Below are positions 50,702-61,936 of a DNA stretch of 64,000 bases, piece by piece. The notes under the pieces were generated by a model. It was not told the DNA's origin and made no database searches. It saw nothing but the letters and a program-made list of their open reading frames with translations. This DNA comes from Linnemannia elongata (taxonomy: Eukaryota > Mortierellomycota > Mortierellomycetes > Mortierellales > Mortierellaceae). Position numbers and translations under genes: made by a program. The stretch lies in contig JAXBDG010000007.1 in NCBI GenBank assembly GCA_036320915.1, positions 1,550,001 to 1,614,000 of the forward strand. The letters are read 5' to 3'. Position 1 is the stretch's first letter. Every line of letters starts with the position of its first letter.

Positions 50702-53289
50702 CTACATTCCCGCGGTTGTCTTTTTACCAATAAGAAACTGCTTGCTCTGCTCATACACAACGAACGATATTGAGATTGCAGGAGCGACTATGAAAGGTGA
50801 ATTAAAAGAAGAAGGATAGAAACATAAGCGATTTTTCGGAAGAAGAAGCAATTCAAGTATGACATCAACAGACCAAACAGGTCAAACTTCAATCTTACCT
50901 TTCAAGTAGTTAGGGACCATGCCCTTGTAGAGACCGCGCACACCCTCCTGCTTGATAATCTTTTTAACTATTCGCATATAATGTAAACATGTTAGAGTCA
51001 GTACCTTCCGAATGCGCACACTATACACGTTACGGAGCAATTGGCAGAATAAGAACAAAAGCCCTGCTTACCACCGTCCCAGGTAGAGCTGTACTTGTAG
51101 CTAACAGCATCCATGCCCGTGACCTGCATACGGCGACGAAGAACGTCTAGAGGGTATGTCACTGTCTGTGCAAAACTTCCTGCAACAGCACCGCAAACAA
51201 GCTTCATGCCCACGGACGGCGCAACTTCTCCTGGTGGTGTCAAGTGAGTACGTAGCACTTCATACGCTTGAAAGTTCAGCGCAACGTACGGCGCAACACC
51301 CTATTCAATTCCAGTGCGTTAAGAACATATCGAGAGTTAGATTCATCCTTCTAACAAGTCGCTCAGTTTTTGATCTGAATCCGTGTCGATTACGAGATAG
51401 TCTCCTTACAGTTAAGGTCGGTCCAAGTCCACGGTAGAGTCCAATCACACCGCCTTCCTTGGTGTAAATATGAACCATTGTTTTCCAGATACCAGGCAAC
51501 GCAGCCTGTGCCTCCTTTGTGTTTGCAACTTGGGCGGACTGGATTGATAGGCGAGTGCGCACAATATCGAGAGGGTAGGTGAACGCCACGGAAGTCAAGC
51601 CAGCCAATGCTCCTGCAGTCAATCGTCTTGGTGTGTCTAAATCATGCGTGGTAGGATCCCTCAATAGCTAAGGAATATAGAAACAAGGACTTTGATTGTC
51701 AGAATAGCTGTTCGAAGAAAACAAGTGATATGGCAAGAGAATAGAAACACGACTAGTACCTTCTTGAACTGCTCGTAGCTGGCGAACTGAACTGCACTGT
51801 ATGGAACAATACGGATGACATTTGTGCCGTTCCCTCTCATAAAACCGAGGAAACCTTCTTCCACCCACATCTTGCGTAATGTTGGAATAACTCCTTGGTA
51901 GTTTGCAGGCTCGGGGCCTTGGACCTAATCACGTATCATATATGAGGTTTGGGTAAGTGTGAGAAAAGTGCTGATGCAACGATATCTCCATACGAAAAAG
52001 CCGTTTATGAACACAGTCAAGTAAACATGTGTTACTGCTTGCCTGGAATAGAATCTTCATGCGCTCTAGGGGGCTGACGATGGTACGACTGACCGCTCCT
52101 GCTGCACCTCCGGCGATCAGGTGCTTGACGGTGTCGCTGGTCAAAACACGCTTCATGTATTCAAGGCTTCCAATGATCAGTTCCTGGGCCTCTGTCTTTA
52201 AGACCTCGGGTTCTGTGGGACCTATCAACATCATTGAGTTGGCTACCATTAGATTTCATGCTGCTGATATCGTCCCAGGATGTGTTTGATTGGACGCCGA
52301 TCCGACTTCATGTTTGCCACAGCGTGGCTCCCTCTCACTCTTTCCATCTTGAAATGTCACCAGAGAGGAAGATCTCCTTTGCCACAGAAGAAAAGGCTTC
52401 AACAGACAAGTTTCCCACACTCACTCCCACGCCGCTTTCATGCACTAAAACAATCAGAGAGCTTCCTTCAAAGATGGGCATGAGCCATGTCGTTATCTTG
52501 GTGGCTGACCAAACGCGCATATACCCCCTGTCCAAAAGGCTCAGCTCTGTCATAAAGGAGCAAAAACGAAAAACGTCGCATTGGCGCACAAGCATTAGGC
52601 AATTCCTCAGCAGGAAAAGGCCCTCTTGCTGCTCACAATGCGCACAAGCACATTGCACACTGTGTGCACGTACTCATGCTCGACATCTCTTTCTCCCCCT
52701 TTTTTTTCTCTTCTCTCTTTTGCTTGCCGTTATCGAAACAAAAAAAAAATACACGAGATAGAAGGCTATTTACCAGTCGAGGAAGACAACGCGCTGGCGC
52801 TTTCCTGATGCAGGCTATCCGAGATCCTCTCCTTGACCTGAGTAAGGTCCTTGAGCAAAGCTTCCAGACTCTCGCGGGTCCACCCCTTATCGGTCGGAAT
52901 GACTTCTATCCGGTGGATCTTCAAGAAATGCTGGAAATCTTGAAACGAGATCGAAGGTGAATCCTGTCCGTCTGTCGAGTAGCTTGATGCAATTGAGATC
53001 AAAGCATTTGCTGTTGCCTAGGTCCGAGGAGTAGGCACAGGCACAGGAACCAGATCAGTGAGTGATAGAGATAGAGAAAGGAAGGAAGTGCATGATCGGG
53101 TGAAGACGTCAGAGGGGAAGGGTAAAATAAAGGCGATCCAACACTCTCCAATGCAAATTGGACGTTTAAATGTATCAATTGGCAATTGAAGATAATGGAG
53201 TGTAGAAAAGTGGTGCAGGTAGATTCATAGAATTGAGTTGCTCAAGCTCAGGGATAACTCTCTTTTCTTTCTGTTCTCCGCTGTCAAGG

Positions 53290-53338
<49 letters not shown>

Positions 53339-53845
53339 CTGGGGTGGAGGGCGGGACTTCATGGTCAATTGGCTTTCCGTATCGAATGCGTTGAGTTCCC
53401 CTTGATACACTGGTCCCGACTTGTTCCTGACTAACCCAAAGGCAGACAGATAACAAGTGTTTGCTACTTTCGTTTTTTGTGCGATTGGTATTTCCTGCCT
53501 TGCATCACTTGAAGGGTCATGGAAGACACAATAAGAATGTCTTCAGTGTCGCTCATGGATGAAAGAAAATAAAGTAGCGTGTATAAAAGATGTAGTGTGT
53601 GAACCCAGGGTGTTCTGGTCCTGATTCAGATCCGTTTTCTTGTAAAAGTGTTGCCATCCTTGGAAAGTTGGTTCGTCGATGAGGGAGTATGTTACCTCGT
53701 CCAATTGGGCGTGTCCTGGCTCCGGGGTGGGAAAAGTGTCGGCGTAGACGGAGAGGAGGTCCCTGGCGTTGATGGAGCCGTCCTTGTTGTGGTCGAGGGC
53801 ATGGAAGGCGGATTGGACCAGTCGATGACGCTGCGAGTCGTCCAT
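50702..53845 (-). CDS. Mitochondrial carrier (SLC25 family) with N-terminal EF-hand region
   Basis: Eight exons fit: 53845-53696, 53017-52774, 52221-52043, 51924-51760, 51667-51410, 51300-51072, 50967-50899 and 50787-50702. All phases match, giving 459 residues. Residues 1-130 carry an EF-hand ([15 protein letters not shown]) and a degenerate second one ([19 protein letters not shown]). The carrier repeats follow: [29 protein letters not shown] and [12 protein letters not shown], with [20 protein letters not shown] in repeat one. That text resembles yeast YPR011c (adenosine phosphosulfate carrier), which has no EF-hands; calcium control is inferred. The intron after exon 3 starts with GC (CAG/GCAAGC). 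Alternative model: two genes, the first ending at TAG 52768-52766 and the carrier starting at ATG 52249 (337 residues). I prefer fusion: the splice phase fits and no CT-rich leader precedes 52249. Confidence 0.8.
53290..53336. repeat. A47 homopolymer in an intron
   Basis: 47 adenines on the plus strand, T47 on the coding strand, in the 678-nt first intron of the EF-hand carrier gene. It is the longest homopolymer in the window. Confidence 0.95.
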
Positions 53846-54700
53846 GCTTGCAAAAGACAAAGAAAAAAAGGTGTGAACTGTGTCGAGTGTCGGAGGGTTG
53901 TTGTTATTTATCGTTGGTAAGAGAAGAAAAAAAGGGAGAAGAAGGAAGAAAAGGGAAGGGGAGGGAGGGAAGCAGAAAAAATAAAATGAAAGACCCATGA
54001 AAGCACAGGGCTTGTCGAAGCGCGTCAATTTCAACTTCTCAAAGCGCAATCCAGTGGAGGTGGAGGAGGAGGACACAGAAAAGAGCGGAGATGAAAAACT
54101 AACATCTAGAACATACATACATGCTTCATTACAGCCTTCCGTACATTAACCCTCCTCGCCTTTGCCTTTCTTCATAGTCCATGCTCATAGTTGTGGAGAA
54201 GTGGGTGTCGAGGTGTAAAAGGAACAAACGCGTCTTTCAAGGGTACAAGCACCAGCAAACGACAATATCTCTTCATGAGCCATACAGTGTTGCTGTTCAT
54301 TACTCCTAGGGTGTACTTGCTGCAAAAGAGACCATGATGCAATCATCCTCAACTGACCTCACAAGGCTCACAAAAAAACAAATGCTGTCCTCAATATGGC
54401 CCGGACCATCCGCATCATTTGCGTACGGAAGATCGTTTACGAGAGAAAATATAGTCTTTAATAACGAGATGTAAACAGGAGAAAGTGTTGAGGCGGATGT
54501 AGATGGCCGTACTAGCCGGAACCAAGTGGCAGGGAGGAAGAGGGAGGAAGGAAAAGGCTGAAAAAAAGAGGTGTCAGGCTTGTTTTTTTTGCTGTCTGGA
54601 ACGGACAGGGTGAACGAGAATCGAGTGAAAAAAAAAAGTCGTTCGTTGCAAAAATGTCGTTAATCCTTATTTTGCTGCCGCTATTTTTCATGCCTCCGTT
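53846..54700. promoter_or_regulatory. Spacer: carrier promoter and small-gene 3-prime flank
   Basis: 855 nt. A CT-rich (minus strand) leader adjoins the carrier start; the rest is mixed sequence without a coding signal. Confidence 0.55.
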
Positions 54701-55144
54701 TTAGTAGTAAGCCTGCTCATGGGGCTCGTTGTACTTGCAGAGTTCATCGTCATAGTTGGCGCTCTTCTTGAGACCAAGCATGCCCAACCATCCTGTCGAC
54801 TGGGCGTGGTTAGAGTGGTTGTCCTTTTCGTGGTGGTCAAAGTCCTCATCGGTCAGCTTTGTGCACTTGCGGAGAGTGTTTGGACAGAAGGTCGAGCGGG
54901 TGCCGGTCTTCTTGCCGACGGACTTGGAGGGATTATTGGGCGAGATGATAGCCTGGCCGTTGCTGTTGGGGTCGGCGAGGGTGTTGTTGGCGGTAGAGGA
55001 GGACGATCCAGGGATGTCGATAGGCTGGGGCTGGATGTAGGTGGTTGTGGTTGTGGTCTTGTTAGTGCCGTCGCTGTTGGGTGCCGGGGCAGTGTCGATG
55101 CTGGAGGCTGGGTTGACCTGGTGGGCGGTAGTGGTATCTGCCAT
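54701..55144 (-). CDS. Small uncharacterised protein
   Basis: A single-exon frame of 147 residues starting MADTTTAHQVNPAS, directly after a CT-rich leader. Residues 1-85 are Thr/Ser/Pro/Asn-rich and surely disordered. The C-terminal 60 residues are more ordered: TGTRSTFCPNTLRKCTKLTD, a His/Asp cluster (DFDHHEKDNHSNH), GWLGMLGLKKSANYDDEL and CKYNEPHEQAYY. Three Cys and a His cluster are present, but no zinc-finger spacing. I do not recognise it. Divergent from the REC114-like gene with 477 nt between starts. Confidence 0.7.
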   Translation of the reverse strand: MADTTTAHQVNPASSIDTAPAPNSDGTNKTTTTTTYIQPQPIDIPGSSSSTANNTLADPNSNGQAIISPNNPSKSVGKKTGTRSTFCPNTLRKCTKLTDEDFDHHEKDNHSNHAQSTGWLGMLGLKKSANYDDELCKYNEPHEQAYY

Positions 55145-55621
55145 GGTTAGGTGACTTGTTTGCTTTGCTTGAATTAGGTAGGTCAAGTGTTCAGGGAGAA
55201 GTGGTTTGGATTGTCTGTGGAGGTATGTTGTTGTTGTTGTTATAAGATAAGAAAGAGAAAAGAGTGAAGAAAGGAGAGAAGAGAAGAGAAGAGAAGTGAA
55301 GGGAAGAAACGAGACTACAACAGCCCCATCCACCCGGAGGTATTTGAACGGGGGTGTCTCAGTCTCTGTTCTTGCATGATCTTTTTCGCACAACCAACGA
55401 AACAAAGCGGCAATCACTTTTGCCGAAGGGCAGACAATACAGCATTGACTATCGATGATACTGGTTGGTGCTGAAAATATTCGGGTGACCCTTAATTCCC
55501 CTTGACCTATCAAACACCACTAGCCCACCAAAGCCTTTTCTCTCGTTTCTCTCTTCCCTCCATCGATCAAGATCTACTACGCCTCGCTTCTCATACCCAC
55601 ACGGTAGTTGAAGTCGCCGAT
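55145..55621. promoter_or_regulatory. Divergent promoter: small protein / REC114-like gene
   Basis: 477 nt between two divergent starts. It is GA-rich at 55250-55300 (leader of the minus-strand gene) and CT-rich at 55525-55600 (leader of the plus-strand gene). Confidence 0.6.
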
Positions 55622-58250
55622 ATGTCGCGACGCAACTCTCAGAAAAGTCAGGCCAGGCCACCGGGCCTATCAACAACACCAGCTTGGGAGCAGCAACAGC
55701 AACAACAACAGCATCATGCCACCAGCAATGATAGACGCACGAGCAATCTTTTCACAGGAAGAGCACTTCCTACTAGTCAAGAGATTGTCAATACCTTTGT
55801 ACTCGAGAGATACTCTCGACACAACCCCACCACAACCACGACCACCACAGCTAACGCCTTTGCTAACCTTGGCAGCAGTGGCTGCAGTGGCAGCAGTACG
55901 CACCGAAGATCAAGTACCAACCTCTGCAATAACAACAATGTCGCGCAGCCACAAATGTCTACTTTTGGTGGCGTCTCTCCTTCGCCCCACCCCCCTCCTC
56001 CTCCCTCATTTTGCCGCACAGCAACGACCAACAACAATATCATGAGCATCGCGTCTGATTCCCGGTCTTGGTCCGTCTCTACCTTCTCAAATGCCGTTTC
56101 CGGGGTCGGGGGCGGCCGCTCTTTACCCGAGACAAAGGAACAATCCAACTGGATTCATCTCTCGACTCCGAACCACCACCTCACCCTAACCCTGAAGCTT
56201 TCTTTCCGGCCACACACACAAGGTTAGGACTTTCTTTTCGCTTTTTTTGATTGATGTATAGGAAGAACAGGGACGAACTATGGTGATTGTTCTGTGGCAA
56301 CCATTTCTTAGTCTTTGTCAGTGATGAGAGAAGCAAAAAGGAAGAGGGGGGGGGGAGGGGGTGCTTCGAATAAGGGCCACCTTTTTTTCACTCACACCCC
56401 GCTTCTGAAGAAATGTGGAGGAAGACATTCATTCACCTCCAGCTAGTCTTCGAAGACACCAAGAGAAGAGGATACTAGGAACCCCTTCTCCGTATATCAA
56501 AGACATTGAAGAATGAAAAATGAAACTCGACCATGCATGTATGACCCATCGGAGAGATCAAAACAATGAAGCTTGCGTTTACTAGCTCCCTGAAGGAATG
56601 GGAGTAATTACGGGACAGGGCGAGAGAAGGTCTCGAACACTTATCTCAGACAGCTAAACTTTATCCTCCTGCAACCTTTTTCATTTCGCGTATAGCTGAC
56701 TTGGATAGTTGTCGACCGCTACTGCTCATCCATACCGGAAATGACATCTTGGTAAGATAAACGAAATAGCTTAGACTTCACGAGAAAAAAAGAGAGAAGC
56801 TGCATGCTATGAATTCAAACTTAATGGCAACATGTTAACCCAATTCACGCATCGTTTTCGTATCGCCATTTTTCTTCGCTTTCTCCCATCAACTATTGAT
56901 ATATAGGAGAGTCTCGGTCTAGATCGTGCGAGTGTCAGGTCCTCAAAGTTGAGAGGTGTCGTCAAGGGATCCATGATCGGATTCCGTTACACTTCCTCAT
57001 CTTCATCCTCAGCGTCAGCATCATTGGCGCCAGCACCTGGATCCAGTCAATCTGAGGTGACAATTCTTGGCTTGTTGTCTGCTCTGCTGCTACCAAAGCC
57101 TTTACGAGGACCGCATTTCGGCCCTTCAAAGCTTCATCTGCTCTCTCCCTTTTGTACACCATTATTGTCACTCAACTCACATTCCAATGCACCTATCTCC
57201 TTATGCTTACGGTTTCTTTGAACAATAGTCGCACAAGTTCCAGATCAAGTTCAATACCTTGGCCGACTGTGGCCAATGCTCCTCGCTTCTCTCAAGCTGG
57301 ATCGAATGTCAGTCCGTTGCCCCACAAGGCTCCCCCAGCACCCAACTTGCCACCACAGCCATCACCACCAGTGCTGCCTCCACCAGCACAAGTTCTCAAA
57401 CCCTCGTACAAAGCTCCCAGGACACAGATGTCACCATGGCCCCTCCGCCTCTTCCTTCTCCTTCTCCCCACCTAGCTCAAGCTACCCACAATAACAACAG
57501 TAATGCTATGAGATTTGGTAGCACTCATACTTGTTCCCAGCAGGCCGGTACTGGTGCTACTACTGGTATACCATCTCCGTCAACTTATTCCGCCTCCTCC
57601 TCTCCTCAGTCTACTGCGCCTACACCTGTGGGCACCTCTGTCTATGTGGGTAGCGAAGAGTTGGCTCATATCTTGAGGTCAGCTGCCACCAACAGTATTG
57701 TCCTTACTCAAACTGCGCCGGCCACTACCAGTATGTCGTCACCTCCACTGCGCCAGCACCAGCAACAGCAACAACGCAACCGTCAAGCGAGATTGTCTCT
57801 CACGCCCCAGTCCACGCCCATGGCCATGGTCATGCCTGTCAGTTCTCCTTCCTCCTCCATAGCCGCTTCCCGGCTGACGGCGCGTATGTCATCAATGGCG
57901 CCTTCAGACGGTGGCGGTCAATCTTTGCAGGTACCAAATGATTTCTTGACAGGGCAAAATAGCTATTTATTGAGCTTTGGATGGGAGGAGGGTTTTGCTC
58001 ACCTTCAACATTGTTCTTATCACGACAAAAAAAAAATATAGTCATCTGTGGATGCCAGTTGTCAACAGCGGAACATTGAGATACACGATGGTAGCGTCCA
58101 CAATAACGTCAACGTCAGTCATAATGATGGCATTAGCGTCAGCACCAGCACTACCAACGATGATGATTTGAGCATTTTGCTGAATCTGCCGAACGACAAG
58201 TTACAGGAAGATATCGACAGTATCCTCCACGACCCCCTCTTTCAGGACCT

Positions 58251-58290
<40 letters not shown>

Positions 58291-58439
58291 ACTTGCGATA
58301 GTCAAATAATGGACAACAAAAAAAAAATTGGTCTCAATGTCAATAACTAACATTTCGAATGTCTTTGATGTAATGCCTTCAAATTGCATAGCTCCTCAAG
58401 GTGGACCTCCTACTGCGTGGCCCAGTCAGTAAACGCTAG
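55622..58439 (+). CDS. REC114-like meiotic recombination protein (candidate)
   Basis: Six exons fit: 55622-56222, 56696-56751, 56907-57056, 57229-57930, 58042-58251 and 58392-58439. Phases 1, 0, 0, 0 and 0 match, giving 588 residues. Residues 1-170 are disordered. Exons 1-3 join to a beta-rich segment (NWIHLSTPNHHLTLTLKLSF, PLLLIHTGNDILESLGL, LRGVVKGSMIGFRY). Exon 4 starts HKFQIKFNTLADCGQCSSLL. Together these match the order of short signature motifs in the PH-like domain of Rec114. A 230-residue Ser/Thr/Pro linker follows. The last about 35 residues (KLQEDIDSILHDPLFQDLLLKVDLLL) resemble the C-terminal helix by which Rec114 binds Mei4. Rec114-Mei4 promotes Spo11 double-strand breaks in meiosis. 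Weak points: the first donor is GTTAGG and the family diverges fast. Function is inferred from motif order. Confidence 0.6.
58254..58289. repeat. A36 homopolymer at a splice donor
   Basis: 36 adenines that begin immediately after the GT of the last intron of the REC114-like gene, so the donor reads CTG/GTAAAAAA. Confidence 0.95.
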
Positions 58440-58648
58440 ATGGCTCTCCAAGTCGAACAAACTTGCTTTATGGCACTCCAGGATATTTTGGTATCATCCC
58501 AGCTCACGACCAAGCGACACGGATCTTATTCAAAAAGTCCCTTTCGACAGCACCACAACTCCCTTTGTTCAGATTTGATTGTTGTCGTGCCTTTTTTTTT
58601 GTAGCGACGTCGTTTATGAATGAATAAGATAAAAGATAAGACAAAAAC

Positions 58649-61600
58649 TTATCCAAAGAACGAAAACTCTTCTGACGTCGTAGTAATGGGTGCATTGCCC
58701 ATCGAAAGCGCAGGGTTGGACGTCATGGTGTTTGGTGGCATGGGCAGCAAAGGGGTATGCACAGCCAACGAAGGAGGAGGTGTCACCATCAATCCCAGGT
58801 CCGGCCGCTCCTTAGTAAACTCGAGCGCCAGATGCCAATAGATGGCCTCGTAACAAAACACATACTGGCGCAGTGTCTGTACCATCGAGATACGCTGCTC
58901 ACGGAATGTGCTTACGCTCGCATAGACAATATCTGCCATAGGGTCATCCGTCGCAGGTCCAGTACCATTACCAGCGACAGCTCCTCCACCTCCGCCACTA
59001 GGGCCTGCAATTCCTGAAGATCCTGCCAAAAGAGACCTAGAACTGCTCATGGCACTCACCACCCGGTCGTTTCCAGAACGCGAAAACTCGAGCGAAGGCC
59101 GGTTCGAAAGCGACAGCCGCTTTCCTGCAGCAGCTGTTGCTCCAGACTGTTGCAAGACAACCTCGGGGTGTTCATGGAGCTCCGTCAAAATTGAATCAAT
59201 CACGCAGAAGGCACCTGTCCTTCCACAACCCGCAGAACAATGCACAATCATAGGACCTGCCGATGCTGGCACATTGTGTTCGTTCGCCAATTGGATCACC
59301 CGCAATACCTCCAGTGGCGTCTCGGGCACTCCAAAGTCTGGCCAGCCCGTGTACTGGATCTGAGTGATACTCCGCGCTGGCTCGTCAGGCCGGTGAATGT
59401 GCTGGAGTTTCATCTGTCGGACAAGGATCGTACCGATGGTGGGGTCGGGCAAGAACTCGTTGACAAAGGAAACGCGCATCGAACCGACTTCCATGAGGGG
59501 ATGTTGCGAGCTTGGCCAGTACTGGTGGCACTTGATCCTGCCCATCTCCTGCTCCCGAGTCAACATCACCACCACACGGGAATTCTGCTCCCACGCAGTC
59601 TTCCAGAAATCCTGGAAAGTCGATGGTAATGGTCCCTGAGTGGCGATATAGCTCTTCCGACTCAAGGGAGGTGTCAAAAACGAAGCATTGATGTAGTCGT
59701 CGTGTCCAGCGTCGATCTCGGTCAACTTGACACGGGAGTGATCGTATGGCCAGATGTTGTTGTATCGATTCTTGAGTCCCTGTTCGATTCCTGCTCCAAT
59801 GCTAAAGTTGGTTGTCCTGCCTGATCGCATGTTCTGGGGCAACATCAGCAATGCCAGTCGCTTGTTCTCGTTAATCTCCACTTTCTATTTGTGTTCAACA
59901 GTAAAAATTGGTCCCAGTATATAGGTAAGTAAGTAAGTAACGTCATTAGTATACAAATATAATGACGATGCTGCTCAGAACAAACCATCCACTATTTTTA
60001 CCTGAAAGTACTCGGCAAGCCTGGCTTTGCCAGAGCCATCGGTGATTGCCGAGAGGAGCCACTTTGGCAAGTGTTCCCTCATGGTATCGAACGAGAATCC
60101 CATTGGAAGTCGCACTGGAATCTCCTCCGTGATGTTGGTACTCAATCCCATGGCCTGGCGGACGCTCTCAAACAGTGGGTTGACGTTTGGATTTTCGATC
60201 ATGGGTGTCTGACAACCAAGTGGCCCTGCAGCAGCCTGCGTCATCATTGATGGAAGAGAGCCCAAATGAAGGCGCTGCCGTGGAGGCGAGACAGTGGACA
60301 TGGGATTGGTCGAGGCTGGCGCAGAGAAGGGACCGCTTCCGCTCAATGACATCCTTGGTGGTACAGATCCTACGTCAGTGTTGGATCCAGGCGAGGCTGG
60401 TTTGGCCTCTGTTCGGCAAAGGTTGTTGTATCGTACCATGAAATCATTGAACCCGCCTATCATTGCCACGAAGTTAAAAGACAAAAAAAAAAAAAAAAAA
60501 GAAAAGTCAATGCTATGCATCATTTGTGGCCAAAAATAATAGCGAGCCATCTTTTTTTTTTCTGTTTTCCTCCATTGCTCATAGGCTAATGAAGTGTCCG
60601 ATGGTGTCAGAAAAGAGCGGCGGCGTCATTGAACAGCTGTTTTCCCCCTCCCCTCCCCTCCCCCCAAAAGAAAAAAAAAAAAGGTACCAGTGAGATAGGC
60701 CAGATTAGCGTTACAGCCCTCCTTGCGGAATTTTTGAACCATCAGGATGGTAGGCGATCCGACCACTGGCACTGCTCCTGAAGCGTCAAAGAGAACAATG
60801 TTGGCAAACTGCTTCCATTTTGAGAAGGTTTCAATGTCCTGTTCAGTCGTTAATTGCTCAGTGACCTGCTGGAGTGAGGTCTTGGGCCGTTTGAGGAGCA
60901 TGTTGGGGACACAGACACTGACGGCGGTCTGGATGGATGAGGCGGCATAGGATACGGAGGATCGCATATCGAGGAGCATGACGGCGTTTTTATCGCCGCC
61001 GTTCGTCATCATGACCTTCTCCAACAACTGCGAAACGGTTTCACTCGTCATCTCTTTCAGATTGAGCTCCGCGGGTGCTGCAGGAGCCACAGGGGAATGA
61101 TGTGATTGGGACAAGGAAGACATTGTGGGGCGGGAAGGAGAGGATGTGGAGCTGGGAGGAGACATGAGCGAGGAGAGGGGCATAGAGATGGACATGTTGG
61201 GTCTGTTGTGCGAGGGTATACTGTAAGACGATCCACTCATAGAGGACGATCTCGAGGAGGGATATGGCTCCCATGATCCATTCAAGGCACCACCCATGGA
61301 GGTGGGGCGGGAATGTGACGTAGAAGGCATTGAGAGCTGGAAGCCCGCCTGTCCGTCCTGATCGAGGGCCGTTGAGGATGGATCGGTCGGTGAAGGGAAA
61401 TAGGAGGGGGACGAGGCCGAGAAGCTCGAGATATCGACGGCTGCTGGGGTCTGGGCCGGGACATTGAAGCTGTTAGCAAAGAGGTTGGTCTGGGACCGAT
61501 GGGTGGCAGAGAGGGGGCTGGTGAGGTGGGTGGGCATAGGAGCAGGGGTCGAGGCAGCGGTTGAGAAATAGTCGGATCGAGCTGACTCTGTCCAGACGGC

Positions 61601-61936
61601 CTGAGGAGTGAAGAAAGGGGTTTCGAGGGGCAGCTGCTGTTGAAGGTGCCTGGCGGGATCCTGAGTTGCGGCAAAAAAGCCCGATCCAGCAAAAGACAAT
61701 GATGGGCGAGCAGTTGCTGTGGCGGTTGCGATGTTGGATGAGGTCGAGAGGGAAGCACCAGCGGCAGCGGCCGACTGGGTGGGAGGGGTTGCTGGATCTA
61801 AGAGGACGAGAGTTGGCGGATCATTGGGATTTGAGGCAAGGGCAGCAATGCGAGGATCTGTAGCCGTCTGGGTTTTGAAGTGCTGTTGCTGCTGGTCCAT
61901 GGATGTGTGAGAGAAGGCGGGCGAGGACGCGTTCAT
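58649..61936 (-). CDS. Protein tyrosine phosphatase with rhodanese domain (Ptp2/Ptp3/Pyp type)
   Basis: Exons 61936-60688, 60456-60002 and 59884-58649 (phases 1 and 0) give 979 residues. The N-terminal 285 residues are Ser/Thr/Pro-rich. A rhodanese/CDC25-like domain follows (about 286-430: AVMLLDMRSSVSYAASSIQ, VPNMLLKRP, IVLFDASG), with no catalytic Cys evident. The phosphatase domain begins near 535 and has KNRYNNIWPYDHSRVKL, DDYINASF, the WPDFGVP loop near 749 and the active-site HCSAGCGRTG with Cys near 784. After it, about 75 Ser/Gly-rich residues are inserted before the last helices (DIVYASVSTFREQRISMVQT, YVFCYEAIYWHLAL). Fungal rhodanese-PTPs of this type dephosphorylate stress MAP kinases; that role is inferred. 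A later ATG (MDQQQQ, codon 13) is a possible start. Confidence 0.93.

Noticed and set aside
53543..53695. Extension of the first EF-hand exon ([20 protein letters not shown]...)
   Set aside because: It ends in a stop without a good donor, while splicing at GAG/GTAACA gives normal EF-hand spacing to the next exon.
56068..56250. Alternative frame (TIQLDSSLDSEPPPHPNPEAFF) near the end of REC114-like exon 1
   Set aside because: It looked protein-like, but only the original frame (NWIHLSTPNHHLTLTL) fits the splice phase to exon 2 and the family pattern.
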